Of a stretch of DNA of 62,000 nt, positions 13,871-23,800 are shown in pieces (positions within the stretch are counted from its first letter, which is position 1; every line of letters starts with the position of its first letter). The notes below the pieces were generated by a model. The model was not told the origin of the DNA. It saw nothing but the letters and a program-made list of their open reading frames with translations, and made no database searches. The stretch comes from Cristatella mucedo (lineage: Eukaryota > Bryozoa > Phylactolaemata > Cristatellidae), in the NCBI GenBank assembly GCA_009760855.2, contig WPIO01000021.1, positions 1,022,501-1,084,500 on the forward strand, given 5' to 3'. The position numbers and the translations under genes were made by a program.

Positions 13871-14622
13871 CTAAGAGATCTGCATTATGCTGTCAGCATG
13901 CAGTCTCTAGTTGAATTGGCGTCGAGTCTTACTCCGAGCTGTCGGCATGTGCTCGCGAAGACGGTCGCAGACATTCCTCTCGTCTCGTTTAGGCCAGCGA
14001 AAGGATCATTGTCGTGCCAGGTGAGCATCTCCCATCGCAGCTTCTGCTGCTGCTGGTGCCACGGCTGCAAACTTGCCATCGCAACGGCTGGACCGCTGGC
14101 ATCCTTGCACTGTCCCTCTCTTGCACTGCAGATCATGCTCTCGGCTTTGCTGCCGCCACTTGCTGCCTTCCTCGCTGGATCTCTGCCCTGCTGGGCAGTA
14201 GAGCCGGGCTCATCGGTCTGCAGTGGCTTGCCTTGCCCTTAGTGCTCAACATATCCGGTGCCTTCATTTTAAGAGCCTTCATTTCGGGAGCCTTCATTTC
14301 GGTAGCCTTTTTTTGGAGCCTTCATTTCGGGGGGCCTTCATTTCGGGAGTCTTTATTTCCGGAGCCCACTTATCCGGGGTCTACATTTGCAGCCGGCGGC
14401 ATCCGCGAGAAGAACATCGAAAGGATCCTGGAGGCGACCGCTGCAAAGGAGTTCCACTGCTCGGCGCGCACGACCGAGAGCTCACAGATGGAGCACCGAA
14501 ACGATGACGTGTGCATGGGCGTGCCACTGTGCTCGAGCGAGTACAGTGTCCGCGTGGCCGACGAGCAGCAGCTGCAGAACATTCTCATGACGGCGGCGCG
14601 CTGCTGGAAGATCGTGCCCTAG
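3341..14622 (+). CDS. CUTC: Copper homeostasis protein CutC, complete, 8 coding exons
   Basis: Coding exons are 3341-3392, 3510-3569, 4640-4808, 9326-9366, 11008-11055, 13555-13688, 13993-14020 and 14393-14622. All introns are GT/AG and every phase matches, giving 762 nt and 253 residues, close to bacterial CutC (about 248) and human CUTC (273). Family motifs appear in order: MEVCVDS at 1-7, EGGTTPSLG near 30-38, IRPRGGDF at 55-62, KDGSVD at 94-99, ITFHRAFDM near 119-127, ILTSGQ at 146-151, ALEG, and FHCSAR at 198-203. CutC is a cytosolic TIM-barrel protein linked to copper tolerance; vertebrate CUTC binds Cu(I), but the enzymatic role is unclear. The start is the first ATG of the MEVCVDS motif with a good context (A at -3, G at +4). 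One oddity is Ala at 178 where most members have Gly before GGI. The gene looks intact. Identity is seen directly from the family motifs; the function is family knowledge. Confidence 0.95.
3510..3569 (+). CDS. CUTC: CutC coding exon 2
   Basis: The acceptor is gttaaag and the donor gtatga. It encodes GATRLELCANLLEGGTTPSL, matching the family's RIELC...EGGTTPS segment. It ends in phase 1, completed by 'ga' of exon 3 to make Gly38. The intron before it is only 117 bp. Confidence 0.93.
4640..4808 (+). CDS. CUTC: CutC coding exon 3
   Basis: The acceptor is gtctag and the donor gtaagt. It carries IPVFALIRPRGGDFLYTDEE, the most conserved CutC block, then MVIGILK. Two bases of Lys94 lie here and the third base is the first of exon 4. 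The reading frame would hit an in-frame TAA inside the donor if unspliced. Confidence 0.95.
6255..6400 (+). mobile_element. SINE family 2 (tRNA-headed, LINE-type tail)
   Basis: The copy contains the B-box-like 'gtcgtgggctcgagccc' followed by 'catatgtgaagtgcctgaatagagatta' and a 'tacaaatgaattata' tail. Eight further copies or fragments of this family occur in the window on both strands. Confidence 0.75.
6925..8480 (-). pseudogene. Dead non-LTR retrotransposon (LINE family B), antisense in CutC intron
   Basis: Reading leftward from 8472, an endonuclease-like piece (VAVIYRPPGTTFSSLG) is followed by reverse transcriptase: motif A-like LLDQSGAFGTIDHG, then GVPQRSVLSPLCFSIYT, the active-site motif YHFYADNTQLY, and LKLNDDKTKLLLTG. 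Farther left come LGVVFDSCLNF and SRLDYCNSVLAGLP, then the C-terminal part and a 3' UTR ending near 6925. The usual family form of motif A is LDLSAAFDTID; here the first catalytic Asp is lost (D to G at AFG) and frames are broken, so it is inactive. The domain order resembles CR1/L2/jockey-type LINEs. About 95 bp at 8190-8285 do not look like LINE sequence. Confidence 0.8.
8190..8285 (-). other. Exon-like GC-rich insert between LINE pieces
   Basis: On the minus strand this stretch reads openly as LSTDALVVQGYNFRHVYQYV then DNGRERWTLVKA. It has GC-rich third codon positions, unlike the AT-richer LINE on either side, and interrupts the element between endonuclease and reverse transcriptase. I do not recognise the peptide. 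It could be a captured host exon, part of another element, or a chance open frame. Confidence 0.35.
9326..9366 (+). CDS. CUTC: CutC coding exon 4 (41-nt microexon)
   Basis: A 41-nt exon between the acceptor cttcattgtag and donor gtatgc. It encodes DGSVDVDRCSELI with one base borrowed at each side, matching the family's DGxID...C..L segment. It sits alone between introns of about 4.5 and 1.6 kb and is too short for ordinary ORF finding. Confidence 0.9.
11008..11055 (+). CDS. CUTC: CutC coding exon 5 (48-nt microexon)
   Basis: The acceptor is tcatttttag and the donor gtaagt. It encodes LAKSRSSKIKITFHR. The ITFHR end is the start of the conserved TFHRAFDM motif, which is completed across the junction with exon 6 (G + CG = Ala124). 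Confidence 0.92.
11284..11432 (-). mobile_element. SINE family 2, near full length, reverse
   Basis: The reverse complement starts 'gagctggtttggtctagcgg' (A-box-like), has 'gtcgtgggctcgagcccc' as the B box, and ends with the gcatatgtgaagtgcctgaa and tctcttggggcgc tail. It is the best-preserved copy of the family in the window. Confidence 0.85.
11527..11695 (+). mobile_element. SINE family 1 (tRNA-derived), copy 1
   Basis: An A-box-like 'tagctaaagtggttgc' and B-box 'gggctcgaatcttgc' are followed by a body with 'gggcgatcctttattgccac' and the 3' end 'aaaaagaggctgttaaatca'. The same body occurs at 11972, 26366 and 57718 (plus) and reversed at 33238, 35398 and 61721. Confidence 0.85.
11972..12147 (+). 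mobile_element. SINE family 1, copy 2
   Basis: It begins 'ggtgagccgtaatggctaac' and carries a canonical B box 'gggttcgaatcctg'. The body and 3' end match copy 1, which lies about 280 bp upstream in the same orientation. Confidence 0.88.
12540..13450. other. GC-rich block inside CutC intron 5
   Basis: About 900 bp are GC-rich with frequent CpG and open in several frames on both strands, including one of 133 codons on plus and one of 134 on minus. Neither has a recognised motif or coding-like composition. It may be a CpG island or a decayed insertion. Confidence 0.4.
13555..13688 (+). CDS. CUTC: CutC coding exon 6
   Basis: The acceptor is ttacgtttcag and the donor gtaatg. It encodes FDMTKDSEKALEDIVSLGCE followed by the RILTSGQDSSALEG block, and ends in phase 0 after a Gln codon. 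A GA dinucleotide array of about 90 bp follows in the next intron. Confidence 0.95.
13783..13869. repeat. (GA)n microsatellite in CutC intron 6
   Basis: About 43 near-perfect GA units lie between CutC exons 6 and 7. Confidence 0.97.
13993..14020 (+). CDS. CUTC: CutC coding exon 7 (28-nt microexon)
   Basis: A 28-nt exon, ASERIIVVP plus one base, bounded by the acceptor ctcgtttag and donor gtgagc. It corresponds to the family segment GRI(I/V)VMPG. It is needed to bridge exon 6 (phase 0) and exon 8 (phase 1). Confidence 0.9.
14258..14370 (+). repeat. Degenerate 16-bp minisatellite in last CutC intron
   Basis: About seven imperfect copies of a unit close to 'ccttcatttcgggagc' run head to tail directly before the acceptor of CutC exon 8. 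The repeats are pyrimidine-rich and lie where the polypyrimidine tract and branch point should be. The last copies are the most diverged. Confidence 0.85.
14393..14622 (+). CDS. CUTC: CutC coding exon 8 with stop codon
   Basis: The acceptor is tacatttgcag. It encodes GGIREKNIERIL, then AAKEFHCSAR and CSSEYSVRVAD, and ends with KIVP and a TAG stop. This is the complete CutC C-terminus. No exact AATAAA was seen in the next kilobase, so the 3' end of the transcript is not placed. Confidence 0.95.
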
Positions 14623-15127
14623 GGTCGGCACCGTGCAGCTGCCCGACCGACTGCTGGCTGTCAGCAGTGCCGGCTTCCCTAGCGTTGCGTCGTGCACCGG
14701 TGGCTGGCTAGCCTGCCGGCCGGTGATGTCTGCGGTTCCAGCGTTCGGCCCGAAAGAAGCAGTGGCCGCATGCAGCACGTCGCAATGCGACGTGCTGCAG
14801 CGCTGCGGTCTACGTGCCATCCAGGCGCCGAAGCGACCGCAGCAAAGGTTTGCCAAGGAAAACGAGCTCTTCCCGGTGCGGTGGCAAGTTCTGCCGAATC
14901 GCTGCATCGGCGGCGGCAGGCCGTACACATTCTTCTTCTCTCTAGCGCTGCTGTCTCGACTGCTGCTTTTGCTGCACCACGGTGCCGGGACTGGCCCGTC
15001 GGCTTCGCGTGCCTCGTCCGCGGGACAGATTGGGGTTCAGGCGCAGCGCTGCTGCCTAATTGCTTTTACCGTGCAGAGGGGCGCCGAGCGAGCCGGCCAT
15101 GTAGCTGCCGCTGGTTTGCACCAGTTC

Positions 15128-15171
<44 letters not shown>

Positions 15172-16760
15172 ACTTTGCCTCGGTGCTCAGAGAGCTCGCC
15201 CGACTTTCAGTTAGGCAGCTGCCACTGAAAGCATCCGTTCCAACCCAACTGGTGCTCAATGCACCACCTGCTGCTCAGGCAGTCACGGCACGACGAGTGT
15301 CCGGACACGTGCGACACGCGATGCTGGCTCGCCGTGCTGCCGCTTCGATTGCGAGCTTTTCGCCACCCACTTAGGCTTGCCACCTGGATGAGCGTGGTCA
15401 TTTGCTACTGCCCTCGTTATGAGTTCGAATGAGAGATTTAAGCACAGGCGTTTGTTTTATCAAAAAATAGCCGTTAAAAAATGGACGTGACCTAGATTTT
15501 TTCTCCTCGTTTCCTGCTTGGCACATCTCCTAGTGTAGAATGCATTGTATATACTCGAGCTCAGAAGTATCAGCGACACTGCCTAAATTAGCCGCCGAAC
15601 CCAACAAGTTCTTATTCTGATATAGAAAATTTTATTGCAACCTGCTTTTAACATATATGGTATATAAAATAAGCTTACGTTATATGGAAGCAAAGTTGCA
15701 GTTGGGGATATTAATTTGTAGTGCTTCGGAAGGAAGTCACACCACTGCGATAGCAGTAATCTGTCTGAGCTGCTTCGACATAGAGCGAGCAAACTGAGCC
15801 TTTGAAAGAATCTGGCCTTACCGTTATCCTTTTTCCAAACTCCGGCCAGCTTGAGAAAAACAATCTTTTAGATGTGATAGGAGCCACCTGAGCTCTGAGC
15901 CTACTATGCACTTCACCCCAGTTGCTGTCAGTCATGATTCATGCCTGAAGATCGACTAGGCAACTTGGCTTGCAAAATGGTCCTAAACGAAACTTGAAAG
16001 TTTAGCCGAAAATATATTTAACACCCTTAGCTTTATGGTTAGGCACATTGTCCTGTTTGAAAGAAAAGCTGAGTAGTTTAAAAAAAAATATCTGCTAGGT
16101 GTTGGCTACACAAGCATATTTGACCGCGAACCCTTGAGTGTTATCTCTTGTATGCACTCGTCTATGAAAACTCTTTTGTAAAAAGGCATTGGGTTAATTG
16201 GGCGAATTCTTCCTTTGTACTCTGAAGAGTAGTGGCATTCGACCACGAAATTTGAACTTGAAGTTGACCTAGAGGTCGCCGATACTTTTGCACTGAGTTT
16301 ATGTTCGTGCATCGCGTCGCATGCTTCCCCGGTGGCTACGGCACGGTCAGCCTGCGGTGCCTAACAATCGGCCGACAAAGCCTTGGCTTGAGTCAATGTG
16401 GTGCAGGTCAGGTGCACGTGGCACTTGCAGTTATTATAGCAACAGCAGAAACTCGCTCGGCCGGTTAGGGCATCTTGCAGCTGGAGTAGCCAGTCGCAGG
16501 TGAAAACACTGCAGTGTAATCAATTCACACGAACCCAGCAATTGCTTTGGGGATTGCGGGGGATCTTTTTAGCTTCTATACAAAGTCAATGCAATGGCCT
16601 GTCGATGCTCTTGCAGCTTGAACTGTATACCATTCGGTTTGCAGCAGCTGCATTAGAGTTCAACTGAAATCACTTGTCGTACCCTACGAGTACTGGCTGC
16701 CACCATCCATACTGCCTGAACTTGAAATGAAGTTTCAACCTAGTGTGACTGATCGTATAA
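14623..16760. other. CutC 3' flank; GC-rich then AT-rich, no gene recognised
   Basis: The first 750 bp are GC-rich with several overlapping open frames and a CTG array. From about 15.4 kb the sequence becomes AT-rich. No protein motif was recognised on either strand. Confidence 0.5.
15127..15172. repeat. (CTG)n trinucleotide repeat
   Basis: Fifteen CTG units run without interruption, read as poly-Leu, poly-Ala or poly-Cys depending on the frame. The repeat lies about 0.5 kb past the CutC stop. Confidence 0.97.
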
Positions 16761-16763
16761 GGC

Positions 16764-17057
16764 AGCGGTTCTCAACCTGTGGGTCATGACCCCTTTGGAG
16801 GTCGAACGACCTTTACACTGGGGTCGCCTAAGACCATCGGAAAACACGAATTTCCGATCGTGGATGGGTTTCCGATGGATTCCTTTGCTTTAATTATGTT
16901 CAATTTGTTGCAGTGAAAATATATCCTGCATATCAACATTACAAGTCCTAGTAGAAGATTAGTTGTAGAGTAGCAACGAAAATCATTTTATGGTTGGGGG
17001 TCGCTAGACATGAGCTGTATTAAAGGGTCGCGGCATTAGGAAGGTTGAGAACCGTTG
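16764..17057 (+). mobile_element. SPIN-like hAT miniature transposon
   Basis: The left end CAGCGGTTCTCAACCTGTGG and right end AGGTTGAGAACCGTTG are inverted terminal repeats of the SPIN hAT family. Subterminal blocks 'gggtcgcctaagaccatcgg', 'gtagcaacgaaaat...ttatggttgggggtcgc' and 'gtattaaagggtcgcggcat' agree with the remembered SPIN non-autonomous consensus. Flanking 8-mers gtataagg and acataagg differ by two transitions, fitting an old 8-bp target duplication. The central 100 bp diverge. It contains no transposase, so it is non-autonomous. Confidence 0.85.
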
Positions 17058-17700
17058 ACATAAGGACTAATTCCGTGGGCGTGGCACCTTTGTAGCTATC
17101 GTGGAAACGAAAGCTGTACTGTTGGCAGTTCAACAGGAATTGGTGACCCAGCCGATCAGTGCAGGGCTAATTTTGCTCTAACTACTGCAAACACATGACA
17201 CTCATTCGTTTCAAGCCTTACGAGGTAAGCTGGCTATACATTTGCCAATCGAAAGTGATTGTTACATTCGAGCATTAGATCTTCTTATGGGCACTTTATT
17301 TTTCGTGCACTGACCTCTCAACATACAAGCACGTAGCCGTAGAAGGGTTTACAGAGCCTTCTTGCACTGTCTGGATGCCGGTTTCTGGTGTGAGCCTCGT
17401 TAATGAGCCGCGAGCGAAGCTTTCCGAAGGTTCAGATGCCCTGTTGAGTGCCTTTGGTCGCTATGACAATTCATTCCTGAGAGGCATCGCTCTCAGGGTT
17501 GCTCACTCATGAGAAAGCTGTGTGCTCTACTGAATTTGCTCTCAAGTTCACAATTGTAGTGATGGATATTATCACATTAGAACTCAGCTGGTTGATTTGT
17601 TATTTCGGCTTTGCAAACAATACCGTATTTCTTTTTAAACAGGAGTCACTAGAGTTGGTGGTTCTCAACTCGATTCTCTAATGAGCTGATGACTGAGCTG
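17058..17700. other. 3' flank of the EF-hand gene
   Basis: The stretch lies just past the stop of the minus-strand calcium-sensor gene and is probably part of its 3' UTR. The reverse-strand AATAAA at 17295-17300 is a candidate polyadenylation signal about 400 bp after the stop. No other feature was seen. Confidence 0.4.
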
Positions 17701-17892
17701 TCAGCGAGCTCCTGCAGTGATTACCATTTTGTACACTTCCGGATGTCTCAAACAGATGTGGACCAATTCGTCGACTGTAATGTAACCTTGCTTTTTCTGG
17801 TCGATCATGTCAAATATGGTCTTGGCTTTCCTGCGGATTCTTTCTTCTGACTCGGATGATAGGCGATCCTTGCAGCTCAGGCTGATGACTGC
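17701..17892 (-). CDS. Calcium sensor last exon: degenerate EF4 and stop
   Basis: The acceptor is atcctttacag and it begins in phase 0 with AVISLSCKDRLSSESEERIR, then KTIFDMIDQKKQGYITVDEL and LRHPEVYKMV, ending at TGA. The layout (linker, helix, loop, then 'P.V' near the end) is that of NCS proteins, but the EF4 loop lacks acidic ligands at positions 3 and 5. About 6.7 kb of intron separates it from EF3. Confidence 0.82.
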   Translation of the reverse strand, partial: AVISLSCKDRLSSESEERIRRKAKTIFDMIDQKKQGYITVDELVHICLRHPEVYKMVITAGAR

Positions 17893-20800
17893 CTGTAAAG
17901 GATTTGTAACGATAATGAAGTCGAGAGAGCAGCAACGTGTGCCCTCTAAAGAAGCTGATAATACTGACACATTTTCATTTTATCTTCGTTCCTGAGTAGT
18001 AAGTGCTATTATCCTATTTTGCTGACTCCTCAGGATTATAGAATGTAGCCATTATTCCCAGCAGACTAAGCTTTTGCGATGGCGGTAATACATTTGAAAT
18101 TTAATTATTTACCATAGTACTCGCACTGGTAAATCATAATGTAATCAAAAGATGCACCCACTTTAAATTCGGGTGGTTGGTTCAAGCCCCATAGCAGGCA
18201 ATGTTTTATTGTCCTCGGCAATCGGAGTGGTAGCTACTTAGGTACTGCTGCTATATAAATGAGGCTGCTGAATCAGTTTTAACTTCACTTAGTTCAATTA
18301 AATTCTCATGGAAAATGAAAAGCGGTTCAAATTTTAATGTATCTACCTTTAATTGCTAATCATTAGACGATTTCATCGAAGTATGGTATCAATCAGATGT
18401 TTTACGCATGATCACTAGAAGAATTCGCTGAAGCGTAGTATTGATCAGTTCTGCGTATTATTCATCCCGCTGTTAATACCATATAAAATCTTCAAATATG
18501 CAAATAGCATAAATATAGGAGCCTTAAGCTCACCGGTTCAGTATAGCTCCAGCTGTATAAGTGGGTGTATTTCTGCATTTCCTGAGATGGCATCGAGATG
18601 CTGCAAGCATCAGGCAGACGCATTTTGCAGCGTCTCCTATTTATTAAGGCAAGGGCAAAAAAACAGCGAAAGATGAGCGAGGGTATAAGGAATAATTCGG
18701 CATATCTGTCGGGGATCAGGAAAAACTCTGGGCACTTCATATCGCCCGAGGGAAAGCTCTGAAAGGTAAGGTTGAGAATTGTCCACTGACATTCACAGCC
18801 CCTGCATGGTAATCCAGGACCCTCAAATGCACGCTGCTCTATCGTGGGAACAATTACCCATCTCTTCCTCTATCTCACTCAGTCTATCTCAAAAAGACAA
18901 CAGAGTCAAAACTTTGCCGAGCATCTTGAAGTGTGAGTTCGGCCGGGAAGTCTAAATGAGACTTCACGCCGTGCTGTCCCAGATCGGTTGAAAAGGATGT
19001 TTCCATGTTTCTATGCAATCAAGTTTCTATGCCATTATTTCTTGGCGCTACTTCTGTGCATATAGCTATGTCTTTCTAAACAATTGACTTCCTCTAGATA
19101 ATTAATCGTCAGCCTTCAAATACTTTAAAACAAACTTTTCCGCTCAGCTATTCAGGGCAAAGGTTATAGCCGGTTTCTTTGTGGGACCACAGATAAAGAT
19201 CGTTAAATGCAATTAATTTATCAAGAAGCTCACTACTAAGGAGAAAGCGACCTGAAACAACTTCGTCACTGCTGTTTGGAGGGTCTCCTGGGGCATAGCA
19301 AGGCTGAAAACTATATAGATAAAGTTGGTTAAGATTAGATTATGATGCAAAACTACAGCACGTGTTGTCCTTCAAATTATATACCATACAATAATATATA
19401 CGTGTTCGTTTTAATAAATTATAGAATTCGGGTCTCACTTAGAGGAGTAAGGCGGCCACTTACAGTATAGCACGAGCGGAATAGTTTGTGTTCTTTGATA
19501 GTTTGATTAGTTTGAATTATTGAAAGTCATTTACGGTATACTTCTAAATCTCATCATATTACTCATTTTTAGATCTCATATAATCATTTTTGCATTAGCC
19601 GGTAAAATACATGCTAACTTTGATTCACTAATTTTACCCGACGAAATGCTCATTAAAAGACGTGAATTCGTTAGTTTTTGTCTAGGAAATGACTGCATTT
19701 CATTTCAAATTTATTAGGAAACTTCTAAGGGAAACACGATTGAGAAACAATAATTGAAATCCAGGAACAAAGTTTGTGCTTCATATTGAGAAAACCCTCG
19801 CTCACCAGAGTGACTATTAATCACACGAGATGAAAGGTGTATTGGTATCGACCCGGTCGTACGAAAAATTTACTGCATACGGCCCAAATATAGAAGATAT
19901 ATTGATCTTAGACGATTTATCTTAGTCTTAAGCTTAATATGACATCACGTTCTTAATTAACTAGACTGCACGTAAATAGTGAAGTGACTAGCCTTCACGT
20001 GCGTAAAATCTCGGGTACACGATATTAAAATAAAAAAATTACAATCAGTGCATATATAAGTGACTGGGTACGAAAAGTTTCATCCGTCGCTAAAACTTAC
20101 TGTCTCGGTATCCAAACCGATGCAACGCACTATTGACCATGTCCAAAGACTGGCTCATCAAGATGCAATTTTACTTTGTTAAATGACGTAAGCACAAACA
20201 ATCCTCAAGCATTAACGGCAATTAGGTAAGTAAGAGTATGAAAATGCGTTGATAATGTGCAAACCTTGAGCAATGGATTTTAAGGAATAAAGACCAAAAT
20301 CAAGCTTTTTGTGAACCAATTACATGTAAGCACAAGTAAGTACCAAGTGTACTAGTGTAAGTACCAAGTACATGTAAGACCATGCGCATTAATTAGGTAA
20401 CAGCTAGTCATAACCCTCGCTGGTGGAAAAGAGAAAAAGAAACTGTCCAGGCCTTAAACATGTGAGTGTGAACTCCTTACAAACCGCACCTGATTAGATG
20501 TCTCGCTTGGGGATGGCGGACATCAGTGATATTGTAGATTTTGCTTGAGGATTGCCAAACGTGCGGTCATTTTGGGTTTGATGTCGCGCATCTACCGATC
20601 GCAGGCCTTGGGGCAGCACGAAACCGAAAATGTGAGACGGCTGCAGTAGTGGTGCATCAGCTTCTAGCCTAGACTTAAGGTTTTTAGAAGTGCAAGAACC
20701 TTGCCTCACGGCCGAGGCCCGGCTAGGGAGAACTGCACTTCCGCCGTGGCTTGATTTCATTTTTGTTAACCAGCCAGGCTTTGTTACGCGGTAGAGATAT

Positions 20801-23800
20801 ATAGTTGACTCAGGTTTGGCACTGCACCTCTGACAGACCACCCCTGAAGTTGACGAACTTAAATGATCCGTCCATGTTGTGCACCGACTCTTCATATGAC
20901 TCTAGTACCCCACTCACCACGGCAGACCTTTGGACGCTCTAGCAAGCGCTCGTAGCGGTGCTTGGTCTTGCTGATGACCGACGACTGCCGGCGATGCACT
21001 GAGCAATGAATCACTGCTAGCGACTTACATACGCAGCACCAATGCAAGCAGGTATGCCGACAGTAGTGGAACATGGCAGTAGAGAAGGGCACCAATACCG
21101 ACAGCGACGGAGGGTTGCAGATGTCGGCATGACGCTTCGGCCAAGGCGTACAAAGACTCGAGCACGGCGCCCGGAGCAGCCCTTAACTGCTGACCGGCAC
21201 CAAGCCGCTATTGCAAATCCTGCTTGCCCTAGGGCCTAGAACTTCCTGACTGCCTCATGGTACAGGTATCATATATGTAATGTGGCTTAGCGAAGAAATG
21301 TCAACGTGTACAAGCAATGCTCTGCAGCAGTCGACGAAATACAGAGCGTCACTAGAAAAACATGCAAACATGTCATACGTCTACTTTCTGTAGGGTTGAT
21401 GAGGTAGCAGCCCAACGTGGACATCTTTGCATACAATTCTCTTGTGCTAATCTGGTAGCTGTTACTCTGCAGAGGCGTAATGAGACCTTTCAGTGCCCGG
21501 GAACAAAGCTACAAATGGCGCCCCCTTCCCCTTGTCAACAATTCCTACAAAATAGCTCCACCGCTGAAGAAAGGCAAAAAAATTACACTAGCGCTAGCAG
21601 GCATATAGAGTCGAGAACGTTGTATTAACTGCAGTTAAGTTACAAGGTAGCTATCGTAGCTTTAACTTACGTGAGTTTTTCTGGCCTTGAATGTGCCAAA
21701 CTGGTCTACTACAGTTTTAAAGTCAACATTTTCCGGTGATTCTTTCTCCATGTTTAACTAAGCCAAATCGGAGCGTCGATCTTGCCCTATTGATGCTCTC
21801 AGATAAGACAGGATTATCTTGAGATTTCTAAAGCAATATTCACAACTGGAAACTGCTACGGCTATGGTGAGAAGAACTTGCAATGCAACTATCAAAACAT
21901 ACCTCGTACAAACCTCAAATCATTTGGAGACCGTGCATTTTGTTCGTATGCTCCCAAAGCCTGGAACTCCCTCCCGACCTGCGTCAGAACATCCCCTGAT
22001 ATGACCACATTCAAAAAGAACTTAAAAAACACCTATCTAGGACCGCATTTAGTGGGTCCATGTGATTCTTCGTTCATGTGCTTATGCGTGCTGACACTGT
22101 GCATGCTGCCACTAACCACATTTGCATGCTGACCCTGTGCATGTCACCCCTAACCATGTTATTCATTTTGTTCGTTTATGAAGCATGATATTACTCACAT
22201 TTCAATTGCATTTCCCTTTGCAGCAAATGTAAAGCGCCTCGAGAGAGATTGAGTTCTCTGAGGGCGCTTTATCAATTGCATTATTATTATTATTATTATT
22301 ATCAAATTAGGAAACACATCTTCTCCATAACTGACAATGAAAGACACGAGTTCCAATGGTGTCTTTTGTGCCGAGTTGTGACGTGTGGCAAGAAGCATTT
22401 TTCAGTTACATATTTTGGTGTAAAGCTCTGTTCCATCAACGTCTGAAGAATAAGTGCCTCCAAGATCTAGACATTGCTGGTGGAGTTTGGTTTGGTCAAG
22501 CGATTTCAAAAGCTGCTTAGCTTCTAATAAGAAACCAAATTTTGCATAACAATCTGTGAGCCGGGAAAATATAGTTGTAATTTTATGTCGGCTATAGTCT
22601 ATGTTGTCCTTCAGAATTCTTGAAATCTCCTACTGTGCCGTAAGACCAACATATCTTTGGAGTTCCCAAGCAATCTCTGTCCTTCGACGGATTCTCTGTT
22701 CCACAACAAATCCCCACAATTAACATCTCCTTTTGGTATCTAGTAGTGATTCTTGGTACAGGTCTTCTCAAAGTCTTGACAACTCAATCTCAAGAAAGTA
22801 GAAGTCCCAATGAGCGTCTTTGAAGTTCATTTTTGGATCCTGCAGTCTTTTCTGAAGGCTGTCTATCTTCCTTAAGATTCTGTACCAAAATGGAAACAAA
22901 GCCAAAAAGGTAAAGTTAAAAATACAATGTAGAGGACTGAATGTTTTACATTTTCAAGTGTTTCACTTGTGTCCTCAGACAGTTTCTCCAAAAGACTGCT
23001 GTTCAGCCCATCATTGATAGCTTACACAGCCTCCACTCTTGCACTCCACTTTGTTCCGCAGTCACGTTTGACAGGGATGGCTAAGACTTTTTCTAGTTCT
23101 TCCCACCTCAGAGTTGATCTTGAAAAAAAAGTAGCTGCTCTCTACTGTTCCAAAAAAGGTAATGACAACGGAATTTTGACTTGCACCATGAACTCCTGCC
23201 AGGCTCAATTTGTGGTTATCATAGTTTATATAAATTGCTTCTTGGAATTGTTTCCGGACAGTATTATCTTTTGGACCTATGATAAGTGGCCAGATGTGAC
23301 TGCTACGTGGTCGTAGCACAGCGAGTTAAGTAAAACTAGTGGTGTGGCCTATTAGTATGTTGGTACTCAGCCACGGCATACCGGCTCGCCGTTGGTGCGA
23401 CCCGGTCCGTCTGTGGAATAATAATAACAATGCACTTGATAAAGCGCCCTCAAAGAACTCAATCTCTTTCTAGGCGCTTTACAGTTTCTGCAATTGGAAA
23501 CGCAATTGAATGGTGAGTTATATCATGCTTAAAAAACAACATGAATAATATGGTTAGGGGTGACATGCACAGGGTCAGCATCCAAATGTGGTTAGTGGCA
23601 GCATGCACAGTGTCAGCACGCATAAGCACATCAAGGACGAATCACAGGGACCCACTAAATGCTGTCCTAAATAGGTGTTTTTTAAGTTCTTTTTAAATGT
23701 GGTCAAGTCAGGGGATGTTTGGACGCAAGTCAAGAGTGAGTTCCAGGCTTTGGGAGCATACGAACTAAATGCACGGTCTCCAAAGGGTTTGAGGTTTGTA

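Noticed and set aside
14633-15228. Overlapping long frames after CutC
   Set aside because: GC-rich DNA with a CTG array; the frames overlap in all phases and lack protein-like composition.
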